Assembly: GCF_900115055.1 (NCBI RefSeq)
Contig: NZ_FOVD01000009.1
Location: 124,001-188,000, forward strand
Length of the DNA: 64,000 bases
Source of the DNA: Chryseobacterium oleae
GTDB lineage: Bacteria; Bacteroidota; Bacteroidia; Flavobacteriales; Weeksellaceae
Direction: 5' to 3'
Numbering within the stretch: the stretch's first letter is position 1; each line of letters starts with the position of its first letter. The translations under genes and the position numbers were made by a program. Below, piece after piece: positions 34,486-44,190 of this stretch. Below the pieces are notes generated by a model. The model saw only the letters and a list, made by a program, of their open reading frames with translations, did no database searches and was not told the origin of the DNA.

Positions 34486-35409
34486 TCAGTCTATAAAATA
34501 AGAATCCGGCTTTTTAAGCTCACCCTGCGGTATTCCAGCTTGTTCGAAAATAGAATATTCAATCGTTCTGCACATACTGTTCAGGGCAAGATCATTTTCT
34601 TCTTCTCCAAACGGTTCCCCAATCTCCTGGATAATGGCATCCAAAGCAATAAAGGTATAACTGATCAGCAGAACGATCAGCGGCATCATCCAACCCAATG
34701 AATCTACCAACCCGAAAGGCAGCCAGAAACAGTACAGATACACCGTACGGTGAAGCAACACGCTGTAAGCAAAAGGCAGCGGCGTATTGAAAATTCTCTC
34801 ACAACCTCCGGAAATATTGGAAAACTGATTCAGCTGATGATCCATGGAAGTCATGACGATTGTGTCTATATTTCCTTTCCTTTGCTGCGCATTCAGCCAG
34901 TCTGCAATAAACCCGAGAATAATGCTTGGAATAAACTTTTTGTCTTTCAGCTGTTCTACCTGTTCGGGAGAAAGAAGTCTTGTCAGATGTTCCGTCCCTG
35001 ATTTTTCCCTTAACTGATAATTCAGAGACCAGCAGAATGCGGATATTAATTTGATGATCTTTTCTTTTTCCTCTTTGGCACCAACCGAAGGATCATTCAC
35101 CAGTGAAAGAATCTGTCGTGTAAATGATCTGGTTTCTATTACCAATGAACCCCAGAGTTTGCGCCCTTCCCAGAAACGGTCGTAGCTTGCAGAATTACAG
35201 AAACCCATGAAAATGGCCAAAGCAAGGCCAAGCAGGGTAAAAATGGTAGGATTAAGATGAACTTTATAGTCAAAAACTTTTCCTTTCAAATAATACACAG
35301 AAAGCGAAAACAGCAAAATAATACTGAGCTGAACAATTATTTTCTTCAACACGGAACCTCTCCATATAAACAACATTTTCAGCCAATTGGTACGCTGTCT
35401 GACAATCAT
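34486..35409 (-). CDS. bestrophin family channel
   Basis: 307 residues of the bestrophin/UPF0187 family, which form pentameric anion (or, in bacteria, often cation) channels. It starts with a basic stretch and a first helix at about 22-42. The signature ILGLALAIFMGFCNSASYDRFWEGRKLWGSLV-type region is present (key words GFCNSASYDRFWEGRKLWG). Further helices lie near 210-265. Seventeen bases separate it from the HD-PycTM gene upstream on the same strand, so they are probably one transcript. Confidence 0.88.
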   Translation of the reverse strand: MIVRQRTNWLKMLFIWRGSVLKKIIVQLSIILLFSLSVYYLKGKVFDYKVHLNPTIFTLLGLALAIFMGFCNSASYDRFWEGRKLWGSLVIETRSFTRQILSLVNDPSVGAKEEKEKIIKLISAFCWSLNYQLREKSGTEHLTRLLSPEQVEQLKDKKFIPSIILGFIADWLNAQQRKGNIDTIVMTSMDHQLNQFSNISGGCERIFNTPLPFAYSVLLHRTVYLYCFWLPFGLVDSLGWMMPLIVLLISYTFIALDAIIQEIGEPFGEEENDLALNSMCRTIEYSIFEQAGIPQGELKKPDSYFID

Positions 35410-35426
35410 CTGTATTCTTTTTTTAG

Positions 35427-36614
35427 TTAAAGGCTAAGAAACGCATAAGCGAAAGAAAGCACGGAAATAATAATTCCGGCCATAAATATCTTATACGTAA
35501 CCGATAAAAGCTTGTATTTTCTGTCAAGAACTTTTCCAAGGAAATAAAGGTCCTTTACCATAGAATCATAAATATAATCTCTATCCTTGATCAGGTCTTT
35601 CATCGCGTTGTGATAGTCGTTGAATACCATTTGGTGAAAGTTTCCGAAGAAGAGAAGATTCACTTTCCGGTCTGTGATGTCCTGAGCTGTAAAATTGGTT
35701 TTCGTTACATTCGGTTTTGTAGATAAGATCGCAAATATGATCGTCAAAACACTTGAAAGCAACAGCACAAAACTTGGAATGATCAGGTGTGCATTCTTCG
35801 GGGTATCCAGTTTTGGAACCAGTACAGAAAGACAGACTGAAATAATGATGGCATTAACGGAAAGAAGAATATTCGCTTTGCTGTCTGCAATATCACTCAG
35901 TCTTGTATGGTTATTTAAAGTTACTCTGAACAGCGTGTCTACACTACGGTCAGATTTCGCTTCCTTAGGTTCTTTTTTATTGTCTGAGATTTCTTTTTTG
36001 TCTTTGTCCTCTTTTTTATCCTCTTCTTTTTCCAGCTTCTTTTCTATCTTTTTGATATTCTTCTTTTTCAGAGGGTCCCAGTTTTCCTTTGCATAGTCTG
36101 TGTAATAATGATGCCTGTTTTTCAGCATATCAAGATTTCCGGCATTCCATTCTTCATTGGAGAAACATCTTACGTTGGTAAGTTCCCATTCTTTTCTCAG
36201 TGCATCGGAGATATCATTGTAATCATGACTTGCAAAGTGGCTGCAGTCTGCATCTTTAACGATCTTTTCCAACAAATTCTGTGGCTCGTAAGTGATCTTT
36301 GTCGCCAGAATCAGCTTAGAAACATCTTCAATATAGGTTTCAGGATAGTTTTCCTGCTTCAGAAAATCGGTAAGAATAGTCACCCCATTTTCCTCATGGT
36401 TCTGGGCGCAGTCTACATAGCCGGTATCGTGGAACCACAGTGCCAGCAGAACCTTTTCCTGGTCTTCTTTGGATACAGGCGTATTTCGCATGATCTCCTC
36501 AGCCTTATTGACGGTATAAGTCGTGTGAATAAAATTATGGTAAAAGTATACAGAAGATAACTTATCTTTGAATAAGATTTCGACATAATCTTTAGCTTTG
36601 TGTAAAATGCTCAT
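35427..36614 (-). CDS. HD-domain protein fused to Pycsar-effector-type membrane domain
   Basis: 395 residues. The N-terminal HD phosphohydrolase-like domain (about 1-175) has His in FYHNFIH, the HD pair in ALWFHDTGYVD (62-63), and Asp in IVKDADCSHF. A Lys/Glu-rich coiled linker spans about 180-222. The C-terminal half matches the PycTM/DUF5706 type: HTRLSDIADSKANILLSVNA leading into a helix, a second helix at about 280-303, and a third at the C-terminus. PycTM proteins are membrane effectors of Pycsar anti-phage systems. No cyclase gene is near, and no start problem is seen. The HD domain could cleave a nucleotide signal; this is inference. Confidence 0.82.
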   Translation of the reverse strand: MSILHKAKDYVEILFKDKLSSVYFYHNFIHTTYTVNKAEEIMRNTPVSKEDQEKVLLALWFHDTGYVDCAQNHEENGVTILTDFLKQENYPETYIEDVSKLILATKITYEPQNLLEKIVKDADCSHFASHDYNDISDALRKEWELTNVRCFSNEEWNAGNLDMLKNRHHYYTDYAKENWDPLKKKNIKKIEKKLEKEEDKKEDKDKKEISDNKKEPKEAKSDRSVDTLFRVTLNNHTRLSDIADSKANILLSVNAIIISVCLSVLVPKLDTPKNAHLIIPSFVLLLSSVLTIIFAILSTKPNVTKTNFTAQDITDRKVNLLFFGNFHQMVFNDYHNAMKDLIKDRDYIYDSMVKDLYFLGKVLDRKYKLLSVTYKIFMAGIIISVLSFAYAFLSL

Positions 36615-36640
36615 TCCTGAATTTTTGTTAATGTAAATTT

Positions 36641-39600
36641 ATGAATTTATCCTTTAAAACTCATTTAAAAAATACTTCTATTGCCTTTAGAGCAGTATTG
36701 TCTGCAGGAGTTCTCTATTCCTGCGCAACATATAACGTAAAAAAGGGTAAAAACTTATTTGAAGTTAAAAATTCTGATATAAAATCCGAAAATGATTTTA
36801 AGGTTTTCCTGATCGGAGATGCCGGAAACTCAGATGAAACTCAGGCACAGAACACTTTAAATTTACTTAAAAATAAACTGGATTCGGCAGACAGCAACTC
36901 TATGCTGATCTTTCTTGGTGACAATATTTATCCCAACGGACTGCCGAAGGAATCTGATAAAGACTATGCACTGGCCAAACAGAAACTGGAAAACCAGCTT
37001 GCCATCACCAAAAATTTCAAGGGGAAAACACTCGTGATTCCCGGAAATCATGACTGGAACAGTGGTCTGGACGGTTTAAAAGCTCAGGAAGATCTGGTGA
37101 AGGCCTATTTCAATGATAAAAAAGCGTTCCTTCCAAAAAACTCTTGTGGTATCGATGATATCAACTTATCAAAAGACATTAAACTTATCGTTATAGACAC
37201 CGAATGGGCATTGGTCAACTGGGATCAGTATCCGGGTGTCAATAAAAACTGTACGATCAAAACCCGCGAAGATTTCTTCACAGAATTTAAAGATCTTGTG
37301 ACTAAAAACCAGGATAAAAAAATCATTGTAGCCCTTCATCACCCGGTGATCAGCAGTGGTACACATGCAGGATTCAATTCTGCAAAATCACATCTTTATC
37401 CTTTGAAAAGCAAGATTCCGGTTCCGGTGGTTGCAAGTGTGATCAATGTTTTGAGAAGTTCTTCAGGAGCAAGTCTTGAGGATATCAACAATCAGCATTA
37501 TGCAGATCTGGCCAACCGGTTGAAAAGTATCGTTCAGGATAAAGAAAACATTATTTTCGTTTCCGGGCATGATCACAACCTGCAGTATCATGAAGAAAGA
37601 AACATCAGACAGATCGTAAGTGGCGCCGGTTCTAAAACAGATCCTTCCACGATCGCTGAAAAAACTGATTTTTCTTACGGAGGCAGCGGTTTTGCCGTTC
37701 TTAATATCAGAAAAGACCAAAGCACAGATGTAGAATATTTCTCTACAAAAGACAACCATCTGAAAAAGCTTACGCATATTTCGGTGATCTCAAAACCGGA
37801 TGCATTTGTCAACAATTATCCGAAATCATTTCCGGGAACAGTTAAATCCAGCGTTTATCCTGTAAAACTTACCCAAAAAGGAGGCATTTACCGTTGGCTC
37901 TGGGGAGAACATTACAGAAAATATTACGGAATCCCTGTGGATGCTCCTACCGGAGATCTCGCTTCATTGAACGGAGGATTTACCCCTTTCAGAGAAGGTG
38001 GCGGAAACCAGTCGAACAGCTTAAGACTAAAAGCTGCAGACGGACAGGAATTTGTAATGCGCGGCGTAAAAAAGAGCGCTGTCCGTTTCCTGAACAATAT
38101 GGCTTTCAAAAAGAGTACGTTCGGAAATGAACTGAATAATACATTTCCTGAAAAGTTCCTGCTTGATTTTTATACGACCAATCATCCGTTTACGCCTTTT
38201 TCAGTGGGAAATATGGCGGATAAACTGAATATTTTCCACAGCAATCCCAAATTATATTATATTCCGAAGCAATATGCTTTAGGAGAATACAATGAAAATT
38301 ACGGGGATGAAATGTATATGATCGAAGAACGTTTTTCTTCTGATCCTAAAACACTCGCTTCACTGGATAATGCCAAGGACATTGTTTCTACAGATGATGT
38401 TCTGAAAAATTTCACTAAAAATTATAAATATTCTGTAGACCGTGAATCGTATATCAGAGCAAGGATTTTTGATATGCTGATCGGTGACTGGGACAGACAT
38501 TCAGACCAGTGGAAATGGGCGGAATACCAGGACGGAGACAAAGTGATTTACAAACCTATTCCTAAAGACAGAGATCAGGCTTTCAGTAAATATGATGGTG
38601 CTGCTTTTAAAATTATTATGAATGTTCCGGCGATCCGCCACATGAAGACTTTTAAAGAAGAAATCAAAAATGTGAAGTGGATGAATATGGAACCGTATCC
38701 CATGGATATTCTCTTCTTAAAAGGAGCCACCCAGGAGGAATGGACCGCACAGGCGAAATATATTCAGGAACATCTTACGGATGCTGATATCGACGATGCC
38801 TTCACCAATCTTCCGAAAGAAGTAAAGGATGAAACCATTGCTGATATTCAAAGAAAATTAAAAGTAAGAAAAACAAAGCTTCAGGATTATGCAGCTCAGT
38901 ATTATGACGTGTTGCAGAAAAAAGTTTCTCTGGCAGGAACAGTAAATCCTGATCAGTTTGTTATTACAAAAAACGGTCATTCCGTTACGGTAAAGCAATA
39001 TAAATTAGACAAGAACAAAGAAAATCCTGAATTGGTTTTTGAGAAAACTTACGATGATTCTAAAACGAAGGAACTTTGGATCTACGGTCTTGAAGATGAT
39101 GACATTTATGATGTTTCAGGAGATGGAAGACCCAAGATGAATATCAGACTTGTTGGTGGCTATAACCATGATGTATACAATATCGCTGACGGAAAAAGTG
39201 TAAAAATTTATGATTTTAAATCCCAGAAAAATACGTACAACGGTTCCGGGACGAAAAATATTTCTGACGATTACGATATCAATACCTACAACTACAAGCA
39301 TCCGAAATATAATTTCTTTGCCGGTTACCCGAATTTAGATTACAACCCGGATGATGGAGTAATCATAGGGGTTCTGGCTAATTATACCGTGAATAATTTC
39401 ATCCGCGCTCCTTATACTCAAAAACATAGTCTGAGAGCTAATTTTTATACGGCAACCGGAGGATTCAACGTTGCCTATAAAGGAATCTTCAAAAAAGCCA
39501 TATCGGGCTGGGATTTCAATCTGGATGCAGCTTATACGACACCTAGATTTTCCGAAAACTTCTTCGGGCTGTCTAACGAAAGTAAATACGACAAAGAAAA

Positions 39601-40354
39601 TACAGAAAGAGAGTATAATAGAGCGAGAATTTCCAAGTTCAATTTTGCTCCGTCTATCTCAAAAAAGAGCTGGATGAACCTTCAGCATCAGTTCCAACTA
39701 ACGTTTGAGGATAATAAGGTTCAGCAGAAAGGAAACCGTTTTGTAGACCAGTCTCCGGACGTAAGACCTGAGGTTTTCAAAAGCCAGCAGTTTGCAGGAG
39801 CCAATTATACATTCAGTTTCAAAAATTTAGATAATACGGCCTTCCCTACTTTAGGATTGGAATTCTTAATAAATGCAGACTGGAGAACAAATCTTGCCCA
39901 TACGGAAAAGAATTTCTTCACTCTGAACGGAACATTGACGCTTGATCACAGACTTGACAAAAGAGGAAATTTTGTTTTTGCCAACTCCAGTAATGCAATG
40001 TGGATCAGCAATAACAATTTTGAATTCTATCAGGCCGCAAGCATCGGTGGAAACAATGGAATGAGAGCTTTCAGAAATGACAGATTCTCAGGAAAATCCT
40101 ATTTCACCAACAACTCTGAGATCCGTTGGGATTTCGGAAGGGTAAGAAACAATATTATTCCTGCCAATATGGGCGTTCTTATCGGATATGATATCGGCCG
40201 TGTATGGAATGACAATGAAGATTCTACGAAGTGGCATCAGTCTGTAGGAGCCGGTTTCTGGATGAGCGTTGTAGACATGTTTTCCGCGAGACTGAATTAT
40301 TTTCACGGTTCGGATGGAGGCAGAATTTCTGCAGGTGTAGGGATGACCTTTTAA
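36641..40354 (+). CDS. metallophosphoesterase fused to predicted outer-membrane beta-barrel
   Basis: 1237 residues. The N-terminus has a hydrophobic stretch ending LYSC-AT, a possible lipobox. A calcineurin-like phosphoesterase spans about 50-340 with FLIGDAGNSD, FLGDNIYPNG, IPGNHDWNSG, ALHHPVISSGTH and VSGHDHNLQ. The middle (about 400-860) is a globular region with GDWDRHSDQWKW and KPIPKDRDQAFSKYDG, which recalls kinase-like proteins. The end (about 880-1237) is a run of beta-strands finishing RISAGVGMTF with the terminal Phe of BamA-recognised barrels, of the surface-antigen/Omp85 type. It faces the HD gene divergently, 26 bases apart. Substrate unknown. Confidence 0.85.
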   Translation: MNLSFKTHLKNTSIAFRAVLSAGVLYSCATYNVKKGKNLFEVKNSDIKSENDFKVFLIGDAGNSDETQAQNTLNLLKNKLDSADSNSMLIFLGDNIYPNGLPKESDKDYALAKQKLENQLAITKNFKGKTLVIPGNHDWNSGLDGLKAQEDLVKAYFNDKKAFLPKNSCGIDDINLSKDIKLIVIDTEWALVNWDQYPGVNKNCTIKTREDFFTEFKDLVTKNQDKKIIVALHHPVISSGTHAGFNSAKSHLYPLKSKIPVPVVASVINVLRSSSGASLEDINNQHYADLANRLKSIVQDKENIIFVSGHDHNLQYHEERNIRQIVSGAGSKTDPSTIAEKTDFSYGGSGFAVLNIRKDQSTDVEYFSTKDNHLKKLTHISVISKPDAFVNNYPKSFPGTVKSSVYPVKLTQKGGIYRWLWGEHYRKYYGIPVDAPTGDLASLNGGFTPFREGGGNQSNSLRLKAADGQEFVMRGVKKSAVRFLNNMAFKKSTFGNELNNTFPEKFLLDFYTTNHPFTPFSVGNMADKLNIFHSNPKLYYIPKQYALGEYNENYGDEMYMIEERFSSDPKTLASLDNAKDIVSTDDVLKNFTKNYKYSVDRESYIRARIFDMLIGDWDRHSDQWKWAEYQDGDKVIYKPIPKDRDQAFSKYDGAAFKIIMNVPAIRHMKTFKEEIKNVKWMNMEPYPMDILFLKGATQEEWTAQAKYIQEHLTDADIDDAFTNLPKEVKDETIADIQRKLKVRKTKLQDYAAQYYDVLQKKVSLAGTVNPDQFVITKNGHSVTVKQYKLDKNKENPELVFEKTYDDSKTKELWIYGLEDDDIYDVSGDGRPKMNIRLVGGYNHDVYNIADGKSVKIYDFKSQKNTYNGSGTKNISDDYDINTYNYKHPKYNFFAGYPNLDYNPDDGVIIGVLANYTVNNFIRAPYTQKHSLRANFYTATGGFNVAYKGIFKKAISGWDFNLDAAYTTPRFSENFFGLSNESKYDKENTEREYNRARISKFNFAPSISKKSWMNLQHQFQLTFEDNKVQQKGNRFVDQSPDVRPEVFKSQQFAGANYTFSFKNLDNTAFPTLGLEFLINADWRTNLAHTEKNFFTLNGTLTLDHRLDKRGNFVFANSSNAMWISNNNFEFYQAASIGGNNGMRAFRNDRFSGKSYFTNNSEIRWDFGRVRNNIIPANMGVLIGYDIGRVWNDNEDSTKWHQSVGAGFWMSVVDMFSARLNYFHGSDGGRISAGVGMTF

Positions 40355-40637
40355 ACTGATCTGCTTTCCATTTTTTATTCCAAATTCTGCGTTTCAGAAC
40401 CCAGAACGGTTTATTTTATGCATTAACTCTAATTTAATTTAAATTTAAAATTCCCCCATTTTCATTTGTAAATCATTACAAATAAAGCAAATACGATCAT
40501 GAAAGCCAATTCATATATTCTACGGCTTTAAACAACCACATCCATAGCCCAATATGTTTGTACATCTTTTAAAAATTCAATGTTTTAAAAAGAATCTATA
40601 TTTGTTTTAAATTATTTCAACAAAAACAAACTATTGG
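40355..40637. other. intergenic region with a -7 box only
   Basis: 283 bases, AT-rich. Apart from TATATTTG at 40597-40604 and a weak AAAGCC/GGCTTT hairpin near 40505-40530, I see no gene or clear repeat here. Confidence 0.5.
40597..40604 (+). promoter_or_regulatory. -7 box for the 40638 gene
   Basis: TATATTTG, 33 bases before the ATG. The DNA before it is AT-rich, without a clear -33 TTTG. Confidence 0.55.
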
Positions 40638-41357
40638 ATGAAAAAAACGCTATTATACATGGCATTACTTGTCATGTCCTTAAACGCACATGCACAAGTG
40701 GGTATAGAAACCCCAACACCACAAAGTACCTTACACGTCAACGGAAGCCTTCAGGTGGTCAAAGACTTTAATGTAGGAGGAAATGCAAAAACGAGAGGAA
40801 ACTCGGGAAACCGCGGTGAAGTTTTAATGTCAAACGGAGCCGGAACTGCACCCACCTGGAGCACTATTGAATCTCAAAACTTTTTAAAAGTAGTATTCGT
40901 CGGGAATAAGACTGATACCAATCCAAGTACCGGAAGTTATACGGGAACGGGCAGTAACCCTATCAGCACACATGACAGCTATGCCAAAAGCTATGTTTAT
41001 AATGTGAGCAATAAAGTAGATAACACCTACCTGAAGTACAACTCTACAACAGGGGTATTTACAGTGGTAAAGCCTGGATTTTACAACATCGTTCCGTATA
41101 TTACATACGACCTGAGTTTAAACGGCAACGGATACACCGCAGGAACCGCAAAATCTTCTATCCAGAAAGTTTCTCCGGCAACGGAAACGCTGGCGTCCAT
41201 CTCTACAGGACACGGCGAGCGCACCCTGGCTGTGAATCACAACCTGTCGTCTATTACGTATTTTAATAAGGATGATACCTTCAGAGTACGTTGTGTATAT
41301 ACCCAAAGTTTCAGATTATCTGCCGGGAATATTCACATTTCTTATCTTACTCCATAA
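40638..41357 (+). CDS. secreted protein with C-terminal beta-sandwich-like domain
   Basis: 239 residues. The signal peptide ends NAHAQ. The following VGIETPTPQSTLHVNGSLQV is the opening common to many flavobacterial secreted proteins that resemble tail-fibre or cell-wall proteins. The C-terminal 130 residues have alternating strands with TTGVFTVVKPGFYNIVPYITYDLS, recalling C1q/TNF-like sandwiches. No T9SS sorting tail is seen. The role is unknown; an extracellular structural role is likely. Confidence 0.7.
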   Translation: MKKTLLYMALLVMSLNAHAQVGIETPTPQSTLHVNGSLQVVKDFNVGGNAKTRGNSGNRGEVLMSNGAGTAPTWSTIESQNFLKVVFVGNKTDTNPSTGSYTGTGSNPISTHDSYAKSYVYNVSNKVDNTYLKYNSTTGVFTVVKPGFYNIVPYITYDLSLNGNGYTAGTAKSSIQKVSPATETLASISTGHGERTLAVNHNLSSITYFNKDDTFRVRCVYTQSFRLSAGNIHISYLTP

Positions 41358-41385
41358 GATATTTTTGGGCTTAACCCTTTTGCCG

Positions 41386-42270
41386 TTATTTGGCTTGAGG
41401 GTTAAATTCAAATCTATACACATTTCCACCGGTATCTTTATCCTTTTCATCCGCAATCAGAAGAGTTTTATCATCAAGGAAAAGAACTGCTTCTTTCTGT
41501 GAATTGTGATTTAAAGATATTTTTTCAATCTTGGAAGTATTGAAATTGTCTGCTGTAAATCCTGAAAGGACATGGATATTTTTATGGGTAAGCAGAATGA
41601 TTTTATCCTGCGTACTGTTCAAAGCCGCTGAAGTAATGGCAGCATCACTGTACTTCCCGTCAAGCTTTAATTTTCCTATTAATTTAGCTTCAAAATCCCC
41701 TTCTTTATTAGGAACCTGGAAGACCAGGAAAGTCCCGTCAAAACCTTTGCTTCTGTTCTTGGTAAAAAGATAGAAGTTTCCGTTCATTTCCACGAAAGCC
41801 TCGCAGTCATACATCAGGTTTGATTTCTTGGGAGGAAATTCAGTCTGTCCTTCGTAATGAAATTTTGTGGTCTGAACGGTATTCGATACTTTTTGGGTCG
41901 AATCTTTTAGATCCAGTTTTAAAATAGCCAGATTCTGTCTGTCGTTCTCATTATTTCCAAAATCGCCGAGGTAGATATTTCCCTGAGCGTCTTTTGTAAT
42001 ATCTTCCCAGTCGTTGTTTTCAGCATTTTCTACCAGAACATCTGTTACCAGTTTGCCCTGTTTGTCCAAACCATAGACTACATTTTTATTTCCTTGGTCT
42101 TCTATAGCCCAAATGGTATTTTTATCCTGGGACAGAACCATCCCAGACACTTCTTTCAGTTTTTTAGGCAAAGTAAATTCCACTGTTAATTCATCAGTTT
42201 TAGGGGTATCCTGAGCTTTTGGATTACAGCTCCACAGTAAAAAAGCGGATAGGGTAAGAATACGCAACAT
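41386..42270 (-). CDS. SdiA-regulated-like beta-propeller lipoprotein
   Basis: 294 residues. The N-terminal FLLWSC-NPK is a lipobox. The rest has six or so four-strand blades with LKEVSGMVLSQDKNTIWAIEDQ, NDWEDITKDAQGNIYLGDFGNNEN, and KEAVLFLDDKTLLIADE, a pattern of the SdiA-regulated family. It is probably a periplasmic or outer-membrane lipoprotein with unknown ligand. It starts two bases after the FUSC gene ends, as the last member of the mazG-FUSC run. Confidence 0.75.
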   Translation of the reverse strand: MLRILTLSAFLLWSCNPKAQDTPKTDELTVEFTLPKKLKEVSGMVLSQDKNTIWAIEDQGNKNVVYGLDKQGKLVTDVLVENAENNDWEDITKDAQGNIYLGDFGNNENDRQNLAILKLDLKDSTQKVSNTVQTTKFHYEGQTEFPPKKSNLMYDCEAFVEMNGNFYLFTKNRSKGFDGTFLVFQVPNKEGDFEAKLIGKLKLDGKYSDAAITSAALNSTQDKIILLTHKNIHVLSGFTADNFNTSKIEKISLNHNSQKEAVLFLDDKTLLIADEKDKDTGGNVYRFEFNPQAK

Positions 42271-42272
42271 AG

Positions 42273-43355
42273 CTATTTTTTTAATTTTTTAAACTGAAAA
42301 TACGAGTACCGTATATTTTTCTCTAAGTTATTAATAATCTGCTGATGGTGAAGAAAAAAACCAGCAGCCAGCCCGATTAAACTTCCGATAATGGTATCCA
42401 GAAGTCTCGCATGCATCAGATTTTCTACATGATGATGAACAAGGCTACCTGTTTCCGTCAGAAGGATCGTTAATGGGGTTATAAATATCACGGCAAAACC
42501 GTAGTTTCTTACAATAAGCAATTCGATAATAAACTGCAGGATCGTAATAATGATAATCATTTCTATTTTTGCAGGATCAAACAGCAGAATGAGCCATGCA
42601 AAACCTATTCCAATAAAGGTTCCCAGGATCCTGTGCATATTCCTTTGACGGACATGTTCAAAATTCCTGCCCTGAATAATGGCTACTGCAGCGATAGAGA
42701 TCCAATACGTGTTTTCAAATTTCAGAAGATGTCCCACAATCAGCGTTACCATCATAAAGAAGCCGATAATGCTGCTTTCTACAAATTTAGTATATCTTCT
42801 TTTATTAAATTTTCGTCTTCTCGGTATCGATAAGATATCTCCTTTTTCGATAAAAACAGAGTACAGGAATGCCAACGTACAGGATAAAATCGCTCCCATA
42901 GCTACAAGCCCAACCCGTGTAGGAATCATTTCAAGATCAAACTGGTAGGTGCTTGCCATGGCCGCCAGCATAATAAAGAAAAAATTTCCGGGTGGAGGAA
43001 CTTTAAAATATGACGTAATAAAATGGGCAAGAAAAGATACAATTCCTAATGACAGACCTGCCGCATAAGCATTAAAGCTAAAAAACAGACTGATGGTAAA
43101 GGAGAAAACCATCCCGAATGCACAGACCGCCAGATGCACCATTCGCTGAGTGATAGGCGCCGAAGTGAAATATAAAATCGTCAGAGCTCCCAAACTGGAC
43201 AAACTTCCATAATTGGGTTTTCCTAAAAAATATCCAATGAACAGGCAACTTCCAATACAAAGCGCTGCAAGGAACGGAAAATGCCATTTTCTTTCTGTTT
43301 TTTTGAATTCCAGCAAATACTGAAACCTATGGTGTACGGGACGTTGTACCTTCAT
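42273..43355 (-). CDS. FUSC-family membrane protein
   Basis: 360 residues. The two sets of helices (about 25-165 and 195-345) are typical of the FUSC/YccS/aromatic-acid exporter family. It has MIPTRVGLVAMGAILSC and the second bundle with TYWISIAAVAIIQGRNFEHVRQRNMHRILGTFIG, a well conserved element. It is predicted to be an inner-membrane efflux component with unknown substrate. It lies one base after mazG and two bases before the lipoprotein gene, so all three are likely one transcript. Confidence 0.85.
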   Translation of the reverse strand: MKVQRPVHHRFQYLLEFKKTERKWHFPFLAALCIGSCLFIGYFLGKPNYGSLSSLGALTILYFTSAPITQRMVHLAVCAFGMVFSFTISLFFSFNAYAAGLSLGIVSFLAHFITSYFKVPPPGNFFFIMLAAMASTYQFDLEMIPTRVGLVAMGAILSCTLAFLYSVFIEKGDILSIPRRRKFNKRRYTKFVESSIIGFFMMVTLIVGHLLKFENTYWISIAAVAIIQGRNFEHVRQRNMHRILGTFIGIGFAWLILLFDPAKIEMIIIITILQFIIELLIVRNYGFAVIFITPLTILLTETGSLVHHHVENLMHARLLDTIIGSLIGLAAGFFLHHQQIINNLEKNIRYSYFQFKKLKK

Positions 43356-43356
43356 A

Positions 43357-44124
43357 TTATGGCATCAGTTTCGCTTTCTCCCACAGCACATCCATTTCCT
43401 CCAGAGAGAGGTCTGCAAGCTTCAGATCAGATTCTTCTGCGAGCACTTCCATTTTCTGGAATCTTGAGATGAATTTTAAATTGGTTCTTTCCAGTGCGGA
43501 ATCCGGGTTCAGTCCAGACATTCTGGCATAATTGATGAGAGAGAAGAATACATCTCCTAATTCCAGTTCTTTTTTATCCAAATCTGTTTCTTCGTGGAAT
43601 TCCTGAATCTCTTCATCTACTTTTTTCCAGGCATCTTCCGCATCGTGAAATTCAAACCCGATTCCTTTTACTTTATCCTGAATTCTGTAGGCTTTTACCA
43701 AACTTGGAAGGCTCTTGGGAACACCGCCTAAAATAGATTTATTTCCTTCCTTAAGTTTCAGTTTTTCCCAGTTCTGCTTCACTTCTTCTTCGTCTTTCAC
43801 TTCTGTATCACCGTAAATATGGGGATGGCGGAAGATCAGTTTTTCATTTAAAGAATTGATGACATCTGCAATATCGAAACTTTCTTTCTCCGATCCTATT
43901 TTAGAATAAAAAACAAGATGCAGCAAAACATCGCCCAACTCTTTTTTGATTTCCTGTAAATCTTCCTGCAAAATAGCATCCGAAAGTTCATAGGTTTCTT
44001 CCAGCGTCAAATGACGAAGAGACTGCAATGTCTGCTTCTGATCCCACGGACATTTTTCACGCAAATCATCCATGATGTCTAACAATCTTCCGAAAGCTTC
44101 TAGTTTTTCTTGTCTGGTATTCAT
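43357..44124 (-). CDS. mazG: nucleoside triphosphate pyrophosphohydrolase
   Basis: 255 residues from the ATG at 44124. It hydrolyses NTPs to NMPs and pyrophosphate, cleaning the nucleotide pool. Two MazG repeats are seen: the first with LREKCPWDQKQTLQSLRHLTLEETYEL and KKELGDVLLHLVFYS, the second with KVDEEIQEFHEE and ELGDVFFSLINYAR. EExxE and ExxD metal sites are present in both. A longer frame begins at TTG 44139, inside the expected start of the transcript from the -7 box at 44147, so it is not used. Confidence 0.93.
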   Translation of the reverse strand: MNTRQEKLEAFGRLLDIMDDLREKCPWDQKQTLQSLRHLTLEETYELSDAILQEDLQEIKKELGDVLLHLVFYSKIGSEKESFDIADVINSLNEKLIFRHPHIYGDTEVKDEEEVKQNWEKLKLKEGNKSILGGVPKSLPSLVKAYRIQDKVKGIGFEFHDAEDAWKKVDEEIQEFHEETDLDKKELELGDVFFSLINYARMSGLNPDSALERTNLKFISRFQKMEVLAEESDLKLADLSLEEMDVLWEKAKLMP

Positions 44125-44146
44125 AAATCGAGAATTCAAAGTGATG

Positions 44147-44154
44147 CAAATTTA
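44147..44154 (-). promoter_or_regulatory. -7 box of the mazG run
   Basis: Minus strand TAAATTTG, about 22 bases before the ATG at 44124. It supports that start. Confidence 0.6.
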
Positions 44155-44190
44155 GGGTAAATCTTTAATTAAGCTGTTTTAAATTGGGGA

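Noticed and set aside
35427..36614. Complete Pycsar defence system
   Set aside because: Only the effector-type domain is present. No uridylate/cytidylate cyclase lies in the flanking genes, so it is reported as a fusion of unknown role.
41358..41400. Hairpin between convergent genes near 41375
   Set aside because: The arms TTAACCCT and AGGGTTAA are separated by imperfect pairing and no T run follows. The right arm is coding, so it is not called a terminator.
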